Shown piece by piece: positions 10,601 through 18,627 of a DNA stretch of 64,000 nucleotides. The first letter of the stretch is position 1. Each line of letters begins with the position of its first letter. Source of the DNA: Chitinophagaceae bacterium UBA1946 (GTDB lineage Bacteria; Bacteroidota; Bacteroidia; Chitinophagales; Chitinophagaceae); contig DDEU01000088.1 in assembly GCA_002336815.1 (NCBI GenBank), positions 5,098-69,097 of the forward strand, written 5' to 3'. A program made the position numbers and the translations under genes. The notes under the pieces were generated by a model. It made no database searches. It saw only the letters and a program-made list of their open reading frames with translations, and was not told the origin of the DNA.

Positions 10601-11060
10601 ATGCTCCAACCAGGGGTTCCCCGGTTTCTTTTGTAACTGTGCCGGTTACGGTGCGAACATTTTGTTCTCCTGCATCTGAATCACCTTCCTTTTTCTGTGA
10701 AATAATGAAGATGCCGGATGGTTCATCAAACCGGTATTTGAGATTTGTCTGCATCAATACAGCATCAAGCACCTCTGTTAGCGGTGCTTCCTTTGCATTG
10801 ACAGTGATAATTTTCCCCTGGGGGATGATGTCATTACAGAATGTGAACCTGTAATTGGTTTGTTTCTCCAGGGTCTTAAAAAAAGTTGTCACCTTTGCAG
10901 CTTTTAGTGATACGGTGACCTTGACGTCCTGTGAAAAGCCTCCTGCATGTGCCAGCGTAGCGCAGGCAAAAAGGAGAATGGTAGTTAGTTTCATAATTTT
11001 AAGCAGCTTCGTTAAAGATGGATCTACGAACCTCCACCCCCAGGGATGTTTTTTTTTCAT
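7605..11060 (-). CDS. susC: SusC/RagA TonB-dependent transporter with STN signalling domain
   Basis: A 1151-aa outer-membrane transporter importing oligosaccharides with TonB energy. Domains in order: signal peptide (to about residue 42); an STN (secretin/TonB short N-terminal) domain at about 45-115, containing ITVNAKEAPLTEVLDAVL; a carboxypeptidase-regulatory-like domain starting VTGTVTKETGEPLVGASVQV; a plug domain with SusC signatures VVVIGYGTQKRALVTGAVAS and VLKDASAAAIYGSRATNGVI; then the beta barrel ending in GLQVGF with the usual terminal Phe. The STN domain marks it as a transducing transporter that signals to a FecR-type anti-sigma factor, and fecR and an ECF sigma gene lie directly upstream. 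An A9 run follows the ATG. The second SusC in this window lacks STN. Confidence 0.95.
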   Translation of the reverse strand: MKKKHPWGWRFVDPSLTKLLKIMKLTTILLFACATLAHAGGFSQDVKVTVSLKAAKVTTFFKTLEKQTNYRFTFCNDIIPQGKIITVNAKEAPLTEVLDAVLMQTNLKYRFDEPSGIFIISQKKEGDSDAGEQNVRTVTGTVTKETGEPLVGASVQVKGKSKATTTDSKGFFSIEVDDDVKTLEFSFVGMVTQEISIAGRSSMAVVLSTVNRSMNEVVVIGYGTQKRALVTGAVASVSGKTLAEVPALDISQALQGRVAGIQVTNNGSPGTQPIVRIRGISSISFASDPMYVVDGFPTGDLATIDTRDIESVDVLKDASAAAIYGSRATNGVIMITTKKGRRDNKMSINLDSYVGIQKVTERLSLLNTQQFMQYALAYRGSQVPRLTDPQINEPIYAGATQTYGQTNTDWQDAFFKTGALTQHNLSLSGGNEVSRFFASAGYTDQQGTIPTVAYRRYNFRLNSDHVISKLITFGENLYVAHGRQAYDNNETQARTNLVNVIKMMPHIPVYDPTSNGGYRGVDAPRDGGDPTNPVEDAKLKNPGSRSRVKIFGTAFLEASFTKWLKFRSTFGVDYANSLDYRFSPIFSDNGTVAGSSASQATITNNRNLSTVMLFTQQLSFDKTFATDHHLNVIAVYEQQNQTTKTENANGFQPSNELRTLNNATNVGVQTTVGANSLISFLGRINYDFRGRYILSMAVRRDGLSVWAPGKKWATFPSGSIGWRVDQESFMKDQTKISELKLRVGYGLTGLNGAVLGNTPWLVSVAANSAYYPFNNAITGGPSSSIPGLGNQDLEWEKTKQLNIGFDLGLFRNKFTLSAEYYNRKTDNLILSVPLPPSFGYITTTVNQNVGAMTNNGFELQLGYNDREGQFKWYASTNLSFITNKVTRLAEGVSNIEAGAENDFGASAITNTAVGQSIQSFYGWEVEGIFQSKADIAKHATQVPSILPSGLDGTQPGDLMFKDQNGDGKIDAKDRKFLGSFIPKVTYGFNLGASYKNFDLSVFIQGVQGNKIYNATRVVTEGMVRFFNAGTQVLNAWTPTNTNTNIPRAISGDPNQNARPSTRFLEDGSYMRLKNVMLSYTVPVTSLNSLTKGAVKSFRVYVSAQNLLTFTKYTGYDPEVGNRTPNSSLTSGIDYAVYPQPKSFTAGLQVGF

Positions 11061-11129
11061 ACCTTTATTTTGGTTTTTAATTAAAAAATAGAAACATTTT
11101 TTTGATAGAAAAGTGTTTTACATTTTTTG

Positions 11130-11163
11130 TACAGGGGAGAATGTTGACGCATTCTTCTCTGTA
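11130..11163. repeat. 14-bp inverted repeat before susC
   Basis: TACAGGGGAGAATG (11130-11143) and CATTCTTCTCTGTA (11150-11163) flank a 6-nt loop. As plus-strand RNA it would pair fully with two G-U pairs and is followed by a T run, so it resembles a plus-strand terminator. No plus-strand gene ends there. On the minus strand it lies between fecR and susC, with two A-C mismatches and no U tract. It may be a leader structure or a protein-binding site. Confidence 0.45.
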
Positions 11164-11168
11164 TTTTT

Positions 11169-12284
11169 TTATTTAGAAAGATTGATTATCAAGGTTTCTC
11201 CTTTCTCAAAGGAGTAATTAAAACTCCTGGATTCTTTTAAAAAATCAAGCACCGTATTTAATTCTTCCTTTTCAAACACTCCCGTAAATCGATAGTTACG
11301 GATATCATTGTCTTTAAAATTAATTTTCACAGCATACCATCGTTCTAATAGGGTGGCTATTGATTCAAAAGTCTCATTATCAAAAATCATCCTGTTCGCC
11401 TTCCATGCTATTTCCTTTATAGCCCCGTCATCAGTTGTTACAATCTTTTCCTTGAGCTTACTCTTTGCAGGAACTGTTATATTCCCATTTTTTTGCATTG
11501 CGTTTTTTAAACCAATACTGTCTGCGGATACTGTTTCCCATTTTATTTTTTCATTGGGATAAAGCAGCATCTTTAAATTGGCGTCTTCTTTTAAGGTAAC
11601 TTCCACAATGCCCCTTATCAGGGATGTTTCGGTAATCCTTTCGTCCCGGTATGCCTTTACATTAAATGCTGTACCCAGTGCTTTAACATCCATTGCTTTT
11701 GTATGCACAATAAATGGAAGGCTTAAATCATGTTTCACATCAAAAAAAGCTTCTCCCTTCAGGCAAACCTCCCGGTTGGTAATTCCAAAATCATTGCCGA
11801 TTTTTACCGAGCTGCCGGAATTGAGCGTTACCAGTGAACCATCCGGCAACTGCACATTCTTTCTTTCGCCAAAAGCTGCCTCAAAAAATTTAAAAGAACT
11901 CACTGAATTTTTTGCATGTTGCTGGTGCAGTATAATACCTGTACACAATACCATTAAAACTACTGCCGCTATGCCGGTCTTGAAATTCAGAAACCTGTTC
12001 CACCTTCGCCCGCCCGGTTTGTCCATCCGTACCACAATGGCAGCCGGCAATCCTGTGATCTTATTATTTAATCTTGCCAACTGCTCTTCCATATCCGCAC
12101 TTGCCAATGCACCAAAAATTTGAAAAAAAGTATCCCTGGCACTTTGTATTGTTTCTCTATCTGCAGGGTGTGTCTCCAGATATTTTTCCCAGAATGCTAC
12201 ATCTTTTAAAGACGACCCGTTGCAATAATTCACAAAGGATTCATCCAGCAAAAGATTTTCAATATCCATTTTATCAGCACTCAT
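11169..12284 (-). CDS. FecR-family anti-sigma factor
   Basis: A 371-aa inner-membrane anti-sigma factor that passes the signal from the STN domain of the transporter to the ECF sigma factor. The N-terminal ~100 residues are cytoplasmic (SSLKDVAFWEKYLETHPADR). One transmembrane helix follows (GIAAVVLMVLCTGIILH, around 110-126). The periplasmic FecR domain (VQLPDGSLVTLNSGSSVKIG, GEAFFDVKHDLSLPFIVHTK, VKALGTAFNVKAY) is followed by a C-terminal DUF4974 domain (FESIATLLERWYAVKINFKD, YRFTGVFEKEELNTVLDFL). It starts 136 bp after the sigma gene stop and ends 108 bp before susC. Architecture and order match Bacteroidota carbohydrate-sensing sigma/anti-sigma systems. Confidence 0.93.
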   Translation of the reverse strand: MSADKMDIENLLLDESFVNYCNGSSLKDVAFWEKYLETHPADRETIQSARDTFFQIFGALASADMEEQLARLNNKITGLPAAIVVRMDKPGGRRWNRFLNFKTGIAAVVLMVLCTGIILHQQHAKNSVSSFKFFEAAFGERKNVQLPDGSLVTLNSGSSVKIGNDFGITNREVCLKGEAFFDVKHDLSLPFIVHTKAMDVKALGTAFNVKAYRDERITETSLIRGIVEVTLKEDANLKMLLYPNEKIKWETVSADSIGLKNAMQKNGNITVPAKSKLKEKIVTTDDGAIKEIAWKANRMIFDNETFESIATLLERWYAVKINFKDNDIRNYRFTGVFEKEELNTVLDFLKESRSFNYSFEKGETLIINLSK

Positions 12285-12420
12285 AAAAGATCAATAATAT
12301 TTTCTCCAAAGAGTAGAGTCGACAGCCAGACTTTTTTACCCTTTAATTTGAAACTATTTTTCTCTTTTATCTAAATACATCAAAGATCTTTCAACAGCGG
12401 CAGTGCATTATTTACGCCGG

Positions 12421-12996
12421 TCACAAAAACATTGCAATGCGTTCATACTGTGTATTACCCAGATCAGACTTCAGCTTTTTTATTCCTTCGTAAATTTTAT
12501 TATACACAGTCCGGTGAGATAAGCCGGTTCGCTGCACAATCTCTTCGTAATCGAGACCTTCGTAAAACCTGAGTTCAATTAATTCTTTCTGCCTGTTGGG
12601 TAATTCTTTTATTTTATTAACCAGTATGGCGCAGAGTTGTGTGTGCTGATCCTTGTTTACAAGTTTTTCCTCGGGGTTGGGTTGCGTATCTTCAGAATTG
12701 GTAGTCCAGACAACCTGTAATTCGCCTGTTCTTTTTGCCTTCTTCCAGTCAGCAGTTAATTTTCTTAAAAATGAAGTGTACAGGTAACTCTTGATATCCC
12801 TCGCTTCCTGTATGGTTTCTCTTTTCTCCCACAGGTATAGAAATAAATGATGTATGGTATCTTTAACCAACTGGGCGTCCCGCATTTCTTTTAGCCCAAT
12901 GAATAACAGTGGATGATAGTACTTTTTGTATAAGGCTAAGAACATGTCTCTATCGCCAAGTTGCAAGCCTTGCCACAATTGTTGATCATTAATCAT
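12421..12996 (-). CDS. ECF-type RNA polymerase sigma-70 factor
   Basis: A 191-aa extracytoplasmic-function sigma factor. Region 2 spans about residues 15-85 (LALYKKYYHPLLFIGLKEMR, IKSYLYTSFLRKLTADWKK). Region 4 spans about 120-175 (ELPNRQKELIELRFYEGLDY, EEIVQRTGLSHRTVYNKIYE). There is no region 1 or 3, as expected for ECF. It is the first gene of the sigma-fecR-susC-susD block and probably directs transcription of susCD when FecR senses substrate through the STN domain. The preceding 432 bp hold its promoter and the 3' end of the xylA transcript. Confidence 0.93.
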   Translation of the reverse strand: MINDQQLWQGLQLGDRDMFLALYKKYYHPLLFIGLKEMRDAQLVKDTIHHLFLYLWEKRETIQEARDIKSYLYTSFLRKLTADWKKAKRTGELQVVWTTNSEDTQPNPEEKLVNKDQHTQLCAILVNKIKELPNRQKELIELRFYEGLDYEEIVQRTGLSHRTVYNKIYEGIKKLKSDLGNTQYERIAMFL

Positions 12997-13428
12997 ATGC
13001 AGTCGTTAGTTAAGTCAGTATATAAAATCCAATCAGCGATAAAGGCCCGTTCCGAAAATATAAACCCGGGATCGTTAAATTCTCATTAAATAACGCTTGA
13101 AAGTCCTTTCGTTACAACAGGTGCTGCTTCTCTTAATACTTTATCCTTTTAGTTTTCTATAGTGTAATCACCGGCAACATTTCCTTTGCTAAAAATCATT
13201 CACCTTGATTAGTGCACACAACTCAGTGGTTGTATGAAGCACAAAACCAACGCCGCATTTCTCTGTCTTAACCTAATTGATTTAATCTTTTAACCAGCCG
13301 GATCGTCAATATGTTAAATTCGTATGTATTCAGTCAGGCACAAAAGCAGGTAACAGATCACTTTTCCTGCTGTTCTTTTTATCTTAACAGCAGGTTAAAC
13401 CAGCTTTGCATAGTACGGTCAATATTGT
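12997..13428. other. 432-bp gap between xylA end and sigma gene start
   Basis: No gene is supported here. The region should contain the promoter of the sigma factor gene and the end of the xylA transcript. The only clear structure I see is the inverted repeat at 13366-13394. I found no LacI-type palindrome and no exact TAnnTTTG box reading towards the sigma gene. Confidence 0.6.
13366..13394 (-). repeat. Perfect 9-bp inverted repeat downstream of xylA
   Basis: CCTGCTGTT (13366-13374) and AACAGCAGG (13386-13394) are perfect reverse complements around an 11-nt AT-rich loop, starting 35 bp past the xylA stop. On the minus strand it is followed by AAAAG rather than a T tract. It could be a transcript-end or RNA-stability hairpin rather than a classical terminator. 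Confidence 0.5.
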
Positions 13429-14760
13429 TTAAATAAACCTGTTGATGATATTCTCCAGGTATTCCTGTCTGCCACTTTTAACAGCCGGCTCACCATTGGC
13501 GATCGCATAAGTGCGCAGATCTTCCAGTGTTAGTTTACCTTCTTCAAATGCTTTGCCTTCGCCGGCATCGAACGAAGCATATCGCTCAGTACGTATTTTT
13601 TGGTAGTCAGATTTCTGCAAAATATTGTCAGCAGTTATCATCGCTCTTGCAAAAGCATCGATACCACCAATGTGTGCGTAAAACAGGTCAGCAGCATCAG
13701 TGCTGTTACGCCTGATCTTCGCATCGAAGTTGATACCACCGCCTTTAAATCCGCCGGCTTCCAATATAATCAGCATTGCCTCCGTAAGTTCATTGATGTC
13801 ATTGGGAAACTGGTCGGTATCCCATCCATTTTGATAGTCGCCGCGGTTAGCGTCCATGCTTCCTAAAAGGCCTGCGTCGGCAGCCACCTGCAATTCATGA
13901 GTAAAAGTGTGTCCTGCAAGCGTTGCATGGTTCACTTCTATATTTAAGCTAAAATCATTTAATAAATCATACTGGCGCAAAAAGCCAATCACTGTTTCGC
14001 AATCATAATCGTATTGATGTTTACTCGGTTCACATGGCTTGGGTTCAATAAAAAACTTGCCCTTAAAACCATTTTTTCTTGCATAATCCTTCGCAGTGTG
14101 CAGGAATTTTGCAAGATGCTCTTTCTCCCGTTTCATTTTTGTATTAAGCAAACTCATATAACCCTCACGGCCACCCCAGAATACATAATTTTCTCCACCC
14201 AGTGCAATAGTTGCGTCCAGTGCGCCTTTAACCTGTGCACCACCGTGTGCCAAAACGTGAAAATCGGGATTGGTGCTGGCGCCATTCATATACCTCCGGT
14301 TAGAAAACAAATTGGCGGTACCCCATAATAATTTTACGCCACTCGCTTTTTGCTTTTGTAATAGATAAGCTGTTACAGCCTGTAACCTGCTGTCATTTTC
14401 ATTTATATCATTGGTATAATCTACCACATCCGTATCATGGAAACAGTAGTATGGCAAGCCCAGTTTGGTAATAAATTCGAATGCCGCATCTGCTTTATCC
14501 TTTGCCCTACCTACGGCGTCTCCCTTGCTGTTCCAGGGAAAGATATGAGTAGGTTCGCCAAATGGATCAGCACCGCTTCCGCAGAAGCTATGCCAGTATG
14601 CACATGCAAAGCGGAGCCAGTCTTTTAAGGGTTTACCAGCTATTGTTTTATTCTCATCGTACCAACGGAAAGCCAACGGATTATCTGATTCTTTTCCTTC
14701 ATATTGAATAGCAGGAATACCTTTAAAAAATTCCTGGTCACCAACAATAACATTGCTCAT
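13429..14760 (-). CDS. xylA: Xylose isomerase
   Basis: A 443-aa cytoplasmic enzyme converting D-xylose to D-xylulose, of the length usual for class II xylose isomerases. Family signatures are intact: VFWGGREGYMSLLNTK, the metal-binding FIEPKPCEPSKHQYDYD, NIEVNHATLAGHTF, GSMDANRGDYQNGWDTDQFP, and GGINFDAKIRRNSTDAADLF with metal-binding Asp residues. It works with the xylulokinase at the left edge. It is divergent from the lacI-type gene, and a probable LacI-family operator (15133-15148) lies in the shared upstream region. The opposite-strand frames inside it are shadows. Confidence 0.97.
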   Translation of the reverse strand: MSNVIVGDQEFFKGIPAIQYEGKESDNPLAFRWYDENKTIAGKPLKDWLRFACAYWHSFCGSGADPFGEPTHIFPWNSKGDAVGRAKDKADAAFEFITKLGLPYYCFHDTDVVDYTNDINENDSRLQAVTAYLLQKQKASGVKLLWGTANLFSNRRYMNGASTNPDFHVLAHGGAQVKGALDATIALGGENYVFWGGREGYMSLLNTKMKREKEHLAKFLHTAKDYARKNGFKGKFFIEPKPCEPSKHQYDYDCETVIGFLRQYDLLNDFSLNIEVNHATLAGHTFTHELQVAADAGLLGSMDANRGDYQNGWDTDQFPNDINELTEAMLIILEAGGFKGGGINFDAKIRRNSTDAADLFYAHIGGIDAFARAMITADNILQKSDYQKIRTERYASFDAGEGKAFEEGKLTLEDLRTYAIANGEPAVKSGRQEYLENIINRFI

Positions 14761-14844
14761 TTTGTTTCTATTTTACTTAATAATTAATCAATTTAATCGC
14801 ACCTCTCTAGCCGATATATTACACTGATAAATCAATTTGCCGGC

Positions 14845-15120
14845 GTGGTACTATATAAACAGCCATACCTGCAACCATTCAAGGCTACAGGCAGCAGCGA
14901 CCTGTTTTTATCATTCAATAAAACGGCAGCCGGTTTGTTACGACGGAAATATTTATTGCTGGCTGTAAAAAAATTGTTTTGTAATTCACTGTTCCCGGAA
15001 AGGCTGGCAGAGCAAAAACTTCGTCTCAAAAAAGTGCTGCTCTTGGCTGAACGCACTTTACCAGTGTTGAATAAACAGTTGAATGAGGTTATTTTTTTCA
15101 TACAGCAATTAGTAATCTAA
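14845..15120 (+). CDS. Unassigned small open frame (91 codons)
   Basis: Starts at a GTG. The frame is open from 14797 but has no ATG. The product would be rich in Leu and Lys/Arg (LLRRKYLLLAVKKLF, RLAEQKLRLKKVLLLAERTL) with no signal peptide and no motif I recognise. The opposite strand (14832-15101) is also open over the same stretch, which weakens both. It may be a remnant of a lost gene or a chance frame; its position in a regulatory region argues against an ordinary gene. Confidence 0.2.
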   Translation: MVLYKQPYLQPFKATGSSDLFLSFNKTAAGLLRRKYLLLAVKKLFCNSLFPERLAEQKLRLKKVLLLAERTLPVLNKQLNEVIFFIQQLVI

Positions 15121-15132
15121 AAAAGGATACCA

Positions 15133-15148
15133 ATGTAATCGGTTGCAC
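15133..15148 (-). promoter_or_regulatory. Probable LacI-family operator, distal site
   Basis: The minus strand reads GTGCAACCGATTACAT, matching 14 of 16 bases of the palindrome found at 15346 and 23064. It lies between xylA and the lacI-type gene, 213 bp centre to centre from the proximal site, a spacing that would allow DNA looping. It may control xylA, lacI or both. Confidence 0.55.
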
Positions 15149-15345
15149 ATTTACGACCAATGAGTCCACTCTGTGCCTGTATTTGCCTGTTCACCATATT
15201 CCAGGAAAGCTCAAAAGATACTCCTTTATCCCTCCTTTCTCCCACCAGACATTGCGTTTCTTTCGTATGTTGCTTCCATTTTAATGACTAAAAGAGACCA
15301 AGCAATCCTTCCAAACTTTATGCAAAATAGAAATTTTTTTTAAAA

Positions 15346-15361
15346 ATGCAACCGATTGCAT
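15346..15361 (+). promoter_or_regulatory. Probable LacI-family operator, proximal to lacI-type gene
   Basis: ATGCAACCGATTGCAT: arms ATGCAA/TTGCAT are perfect inverted repeats around CCGA, the usual shape of a LacI-family site. It lies 58 bp before the regulator's ATG, so it probably mediates autoregulation and repression of the following operon. The same 16 bases occur at 23064-23079. Confidence 0.72.
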
Positions 15362-15418
15362 ATTTTTTTTTAAAAATTATATTACTTTAGCAAACAAAGT
15401 TTCTTACTTCGCTGCCAT

Positions 15419-16441
15419 ATGTCAAAAGAAATTACCATCTACGATATCGCTAAAGAACTTAAACTATCAGCAGCCACGGTAAGCCGTGGGCTTAACAGCA
15501 GCGGCATCATCAGCAAATCAACTACAAAGAGGATACTTGATAAGGCAGAAGAACTAGGCTACCGGCACAACAATTTCGCCAGTAATCTCCGTAAGCAGAA
15601 GTCGCACACCATCGGAGTGTTGCTTCATGAGCTTAACAGCAACTTCATTACCTCCGTATTGGCGGGCATAGAAAATGTAACCCGGGAGGCAGGCTATGAT
15701 ATCATTATTGCCCACTCCGGCGAAAGTTATGAAAAAGAGATCGCCAATGTTACCAACCTGTTTCACAAACGGGTAGATGGTTTGATCGCATCGCTTGCAT
15801 TTGGCACCAAAAATCTTGACCATTTTAAATTGTTTTTTGAAAAGAAAATACCGGTAATCTTTTTCGACCGGGTGGATGAGAACAGTGACAATACACATGT
15901 GATCATCGATAATAACAGGTGCGGTTACCTTGCTACACAGCATTTAATTGAACAGGGCTGCAAACGCATTGTACTGCTTACTGCCAGTTTAAAACGAAAT
16001 GTATATGGGCAGCGCCACCGTGGTTATACCGATGCATTGTACGATGCCGGTATTGAGTATAATAAAAACCTGGTGCTGGTAAAAGACCTGAGTGAGGAAA
16101 GCGCCCTGGAGGCGGCTCATGAAATATTAAAAATGAAACCAAGGCCCGACGGTTTGTTTGTAACGAACGATTTTATCGCAGCAGTGTGCATGCAGGAGCT
16201 AAAACGGAATGGCATGAAAATACCGGAGGATATTGCAATTGTAGGTTTTAACAATGATGCCATCAGTAAAATTATCGAGCCGCAACTAAGCACTATCGAT
16301 TATCCGGGTAAGGATATGGGGGAAATTACTGCCCGGAACCTGATCGGCCATTTAAAAGGTGTTTCAAATATTGGCATCACCAACCGAATTATTATTAAGT
16401 CTGCATTAATTACCAGGGATTCCTCCCTGAGAAAAAAATGA
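15419..16441 (+). CDS. LacI-family transcriptional regulator
   Basis: A 340-aa repressor-type regulator. The N-terminal LacI helix-turn-helix with hinge helix is clear: ITIYDIAKELKLSAATVSRG, then KRILDKAEELGYRHNNFAS. A periplasmic-binding-protein-like effector domain follows (HTIGVLLHELNSNFITSVLA, IPVIFFDRVDENSDNTHVII, DIAIVGFNNDAISKIIEPQL, LSTIDYPGKDMGEITARNLI). It is cytoplasmic. It heads the long enzyme operon and overlaps the GH67 gene by ATGA. Likely DNA targets are the palindromes at 15133, 15346 and 23064. The inducer is probably a pentose, uronic acid or short xylo-oligosaccharide (inference from neighbours). Confidence 0.93.
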   Translation: MSKEITIYDIAKELKLSAATVSRGLNSSGIISKSTTKRILDKAEELGYRHNNFASNLRKQKSHTIGVLLHELNSNFITSVLAGIENVTREAGYDIIIAHSGESYEKEIANVTNLFHKRVDGLIASLAFGTKNLDHFKLFFEKKIPVIFFDRVDENSDNTHVIIDNNRCGYLATQHLIEQGCKRIVLLTASLKRNVYGQRHRGYTDALYDAGIEYNKNLVLVKDLSEESALEAAHEILKMKPRPDGLFVTNDFIAAVCMQELKRNGMKIPEDIAIVGFNNDAISKIIEPQLSTIDYPGKDMGEITARNLIGHLKGVSNIGITNRIIIKSALITRDSSLRKK

Positions 16442-18594
16442 GCATGCCATTTAATATAAAAAAAACGATTGTACCTATATTGTTTACCTTTTTTGCACCT
16501 GGCATAAAAGCTGAAAACGGGTATGATCTATGGATGCGTTATGTGAAGGTTACTGATAATACTTTACTACTCCGTTATAAAAAACAGATTACTTCGCCGG
16601 CAGTACTGGGAAATTCCCTAACCATACAAGCGGCAAAAAATGAATTAAAAAAAGGGTTATCGGGGTTATTGGAAAGTACTTATAGCTTAGAAAAGCCCTT
16701 TTCGAATAATTCAGCCTTGATTGCAGGCACCGCAAAATCCTCACCTGTTATCACAGCAACCATCTCTAAAGTAGACCTGGACAAAATTGGAAGCGATGGT
16801 TTTATTATTAAAAGCCGTGCTGGCAAAATAATTATTACCGCTAACAGCGACATTGGCGTACTGTACGGCGTGTTTCATTTTTTGAGATTGATACAGACAC
16901 AGCAACACCTTGACGATCTTAATATCATTTCAGCACCTAAATTAAAACTCCGGCTCCTTAATCACTGGGATAATTTAAACAGAACTGTAGAAAGAGGTTA
17001 TGCGGGCGCCAGCATCTGGAACTGGCACAAACTGCCAGGCTTTATTGATCAAAGATATATTGATTATGCCAGGGCAAATGCATCCATTGGTATTAACGGC
17101 GCTGTATTAAACAATGTAAATTCAAATGCAGCTATACTCACTAATGCTTACCTGCAAAAAGTGACGGCGCTGGCTGATATATTCAGGATTTATGGAATAA
17201 GGGTTTACCTGTCTGCACGCTTTAGTGCCCCGATGGAAATCGGCGGATTGACAACTGCCGATCCTTTAAATGAAGCGGTGCAACAATGGTGGAAACAAAA
17301 AGCCAATGAAATTTATTCACTCATACCTGACTTTGGTGGTTTTTTAGTGAAGGCTAACAGTGAAGGACAACCGGGTCCACAGGATTACAAACGCACCCAT
17401 GCAGACGGCGCTAACATGCTTGCGGATGCTTTGTCGCCCCACAATGGCATCGTAATATGGAGAGCTTTTGTATATGCAGCCGAAAATCCCGTTGACCGTC
17501 ACAAGCAGGCGTATGATGACTTTGTGCCGTTGGATGGTCAATTCAGGAATAATGTGCTGGTACAGGTAAAAAATGGTGCTATCGACTTTATGCCGAGAGA
17601 ACCTTTCCACCCAATATTTGGTGCCATGCCCAAAACTTCATTAATGCTGGAATTTCAAATTACGCAGGAATACACCGGTCAATCCACTTCATTGGTATAC
17701 TTAGCCCCATTGTATAAAGAAGTGCTCAACAGTGATACCTACAGCAAAGGAGAAGGCAGCACAGTAGCCAGGATAGTTGATGGAAGTACAGATAACCATA
17801 TACTAACAGGAATGGCTGGGGTATCAAATATTGGCAGTGATATCAACTGGTGCGGACATCCGTTTGCACAGGCTAACTGGTACGCCTATGGCAGGTTATG
17901 CTGGGACCATGATGTAAGCAGTGAGGATATTGCAAATGAATGGATACGGATGACCTTCACCAATAAAATAAAGGTGGTTGAAAAAGTGAAAGAGATGATG
18001 CTTGCTTCAAGGGATATCATGGTAAGCTATATGAACCCACTGGGCCTGCATCACATTATGGGTACCGGTCATCATTACGGACCGGCTCCATGGGTAAAAG
18101 AACTACAAAGGCCGGAATGGAACCCCGTGTATTATCACAAAGCCGACAGTGCCGGAATTGGCTTCGACCGAACCTCTACCGGCAGCAATGCCATTGCACA
18201 ATATGCAGCCGGGGTACAAACACAATGGAAGGATATCAATAGCTGTGATGAGAAATTACTGCTGTGGTTTCATCATGTACCGTGGGATCATAGAATGAAA
18301 AACGGGCAAACGCTTTGGAATGAACTCTGCCGGCAATATTATGCAGGTGCTGAAAAAGTGAAACAGCTGCAGCAAACCTGGAGTAGTATAAAAGATGCGA
18401 TAGACGCAGAGCAATTCAATGCGGTAGCACAACTTTTAAAAATTCAGCAGGAAGAAGCAACCTGGTGGCGCAATGCATGCTTGTTATACTTTCAAACATT
18501 CAGTAAACAACCGATACCTGCAACATTTGAACAGCCGGATAAAACACTGGAATATTATAAGAGTTTACAATTTCCACTTGCGCCGGGAAATTAA
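16438..18594 (+). CDS. GH67 alpha-glucuronidase
   Basis: A 718-aa enzyme removing (4-O-methyl-)glucuronic acid from the terminal non-reducing xylose of xylo-oligosaccharides. After a short signal peptide (to about residue 26) come the N-terminal GH67 domain, the barrel and the C-terminal helical domain. Expected catalytic residues are in place: acid Glu309 in KANSEGQPGP, and the base pair Asp383 (AIDFMPREPF) and Glu411 (ITQEYTGQ), 28 residues apart as in characterised GH67 enzymes. The signal peptide has no lipobox, so it is probably periplasmic. Its ATG overlaps the lacI-type stop (ATGA), so translation is coupled. It is the one enzyme of the operon whose likely mature protein starts with Glu rather than Gln. 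Confidence 0.94.
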   Translation: MSMPFNIKKTIVPILFTFFAPGIKAENGYDLWMRYVKVTDNTLLLRYKKQITSPAVLGNSLTIQAAKNELKKGLSGLLESTYSLEKPFSNNSALIAGTAKSSPVITATISKVDLDKIGSDGFIIKSRAGKIIITANSDIGVLYGVFHFLRLIQTQQHLDDLNIISAPKLKLRLLNHWDNLNRTVERGYAGASIWNWHKLPGFIDQRYIDYARANASIGINGAVLNNVNSNAAILTNAYLQKVTALADIFRIYGIRVYLSARFSAPMEIGGLTTADPLNEAVQQWWKQKANEIYSLIPDFGGFLVKANSEGQPGPQDYKRTHADGANMLADALSPHNGIVIWRAFVYAAENPVDRHKQAYDDFVPLDGQFRNNVLVQVKNGAIDFMPREPFHPIFGAMPKTSLMLEFQITQEYTGQSTSLVYLAPLYKEVLNSDTYSKGEGSTVARIVDGSTDNHILTGMAGVSNIGSDINWCGHPFAQANWYAYGRLCWDHDVSSEDIANEWIRMTFTNKIKVVEKVKEMMLASRDIMVSYMNPLGLHHIMGTGHHYGPAPWVKELQRPEWNPVYYHKADSAGIGFDRTSTGSNAIAQYAAGVQTQWKDINSCDEKLLLWFHHVPWDHRMKNGQTLWNELCRQYYAGAEKVKQLQQTWSSIKDAIDAEQFNAVAQLLKIQQEEATWWRNACLLYFQTFSKQPIPATFEQPDKTLEYYKSLQFPLAPGN

Positions 18595-18627
18595 AGCTGA
18601 ATAATGTTAGGTGAGTAAAAGGGTGCG

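Larger units (their letters stand above)
14761..15418. other. 658-bp divergent region between xylA and lacI-type gene
   Basis: This long gap holds two LacI-type palindromes (15133-15148 and 15346-15361), the promoters of xylA and the lacI-type gene, and an open frame of doubtful status (14845-15120). A TACTTTAG hexamer-like element at 15383-15390, one mismatch from TAnnTTTG, may be the -7 element of the lacI promoter. Confidence 0.5.

Noticed and set aside
14832..15101. Minus-strand frame (89 codons) between xylA and lacI
   Set aside because: Low-complexity Ser/Phe/Leu-rich product, no motif, and opposite to another equally doubtful frame.
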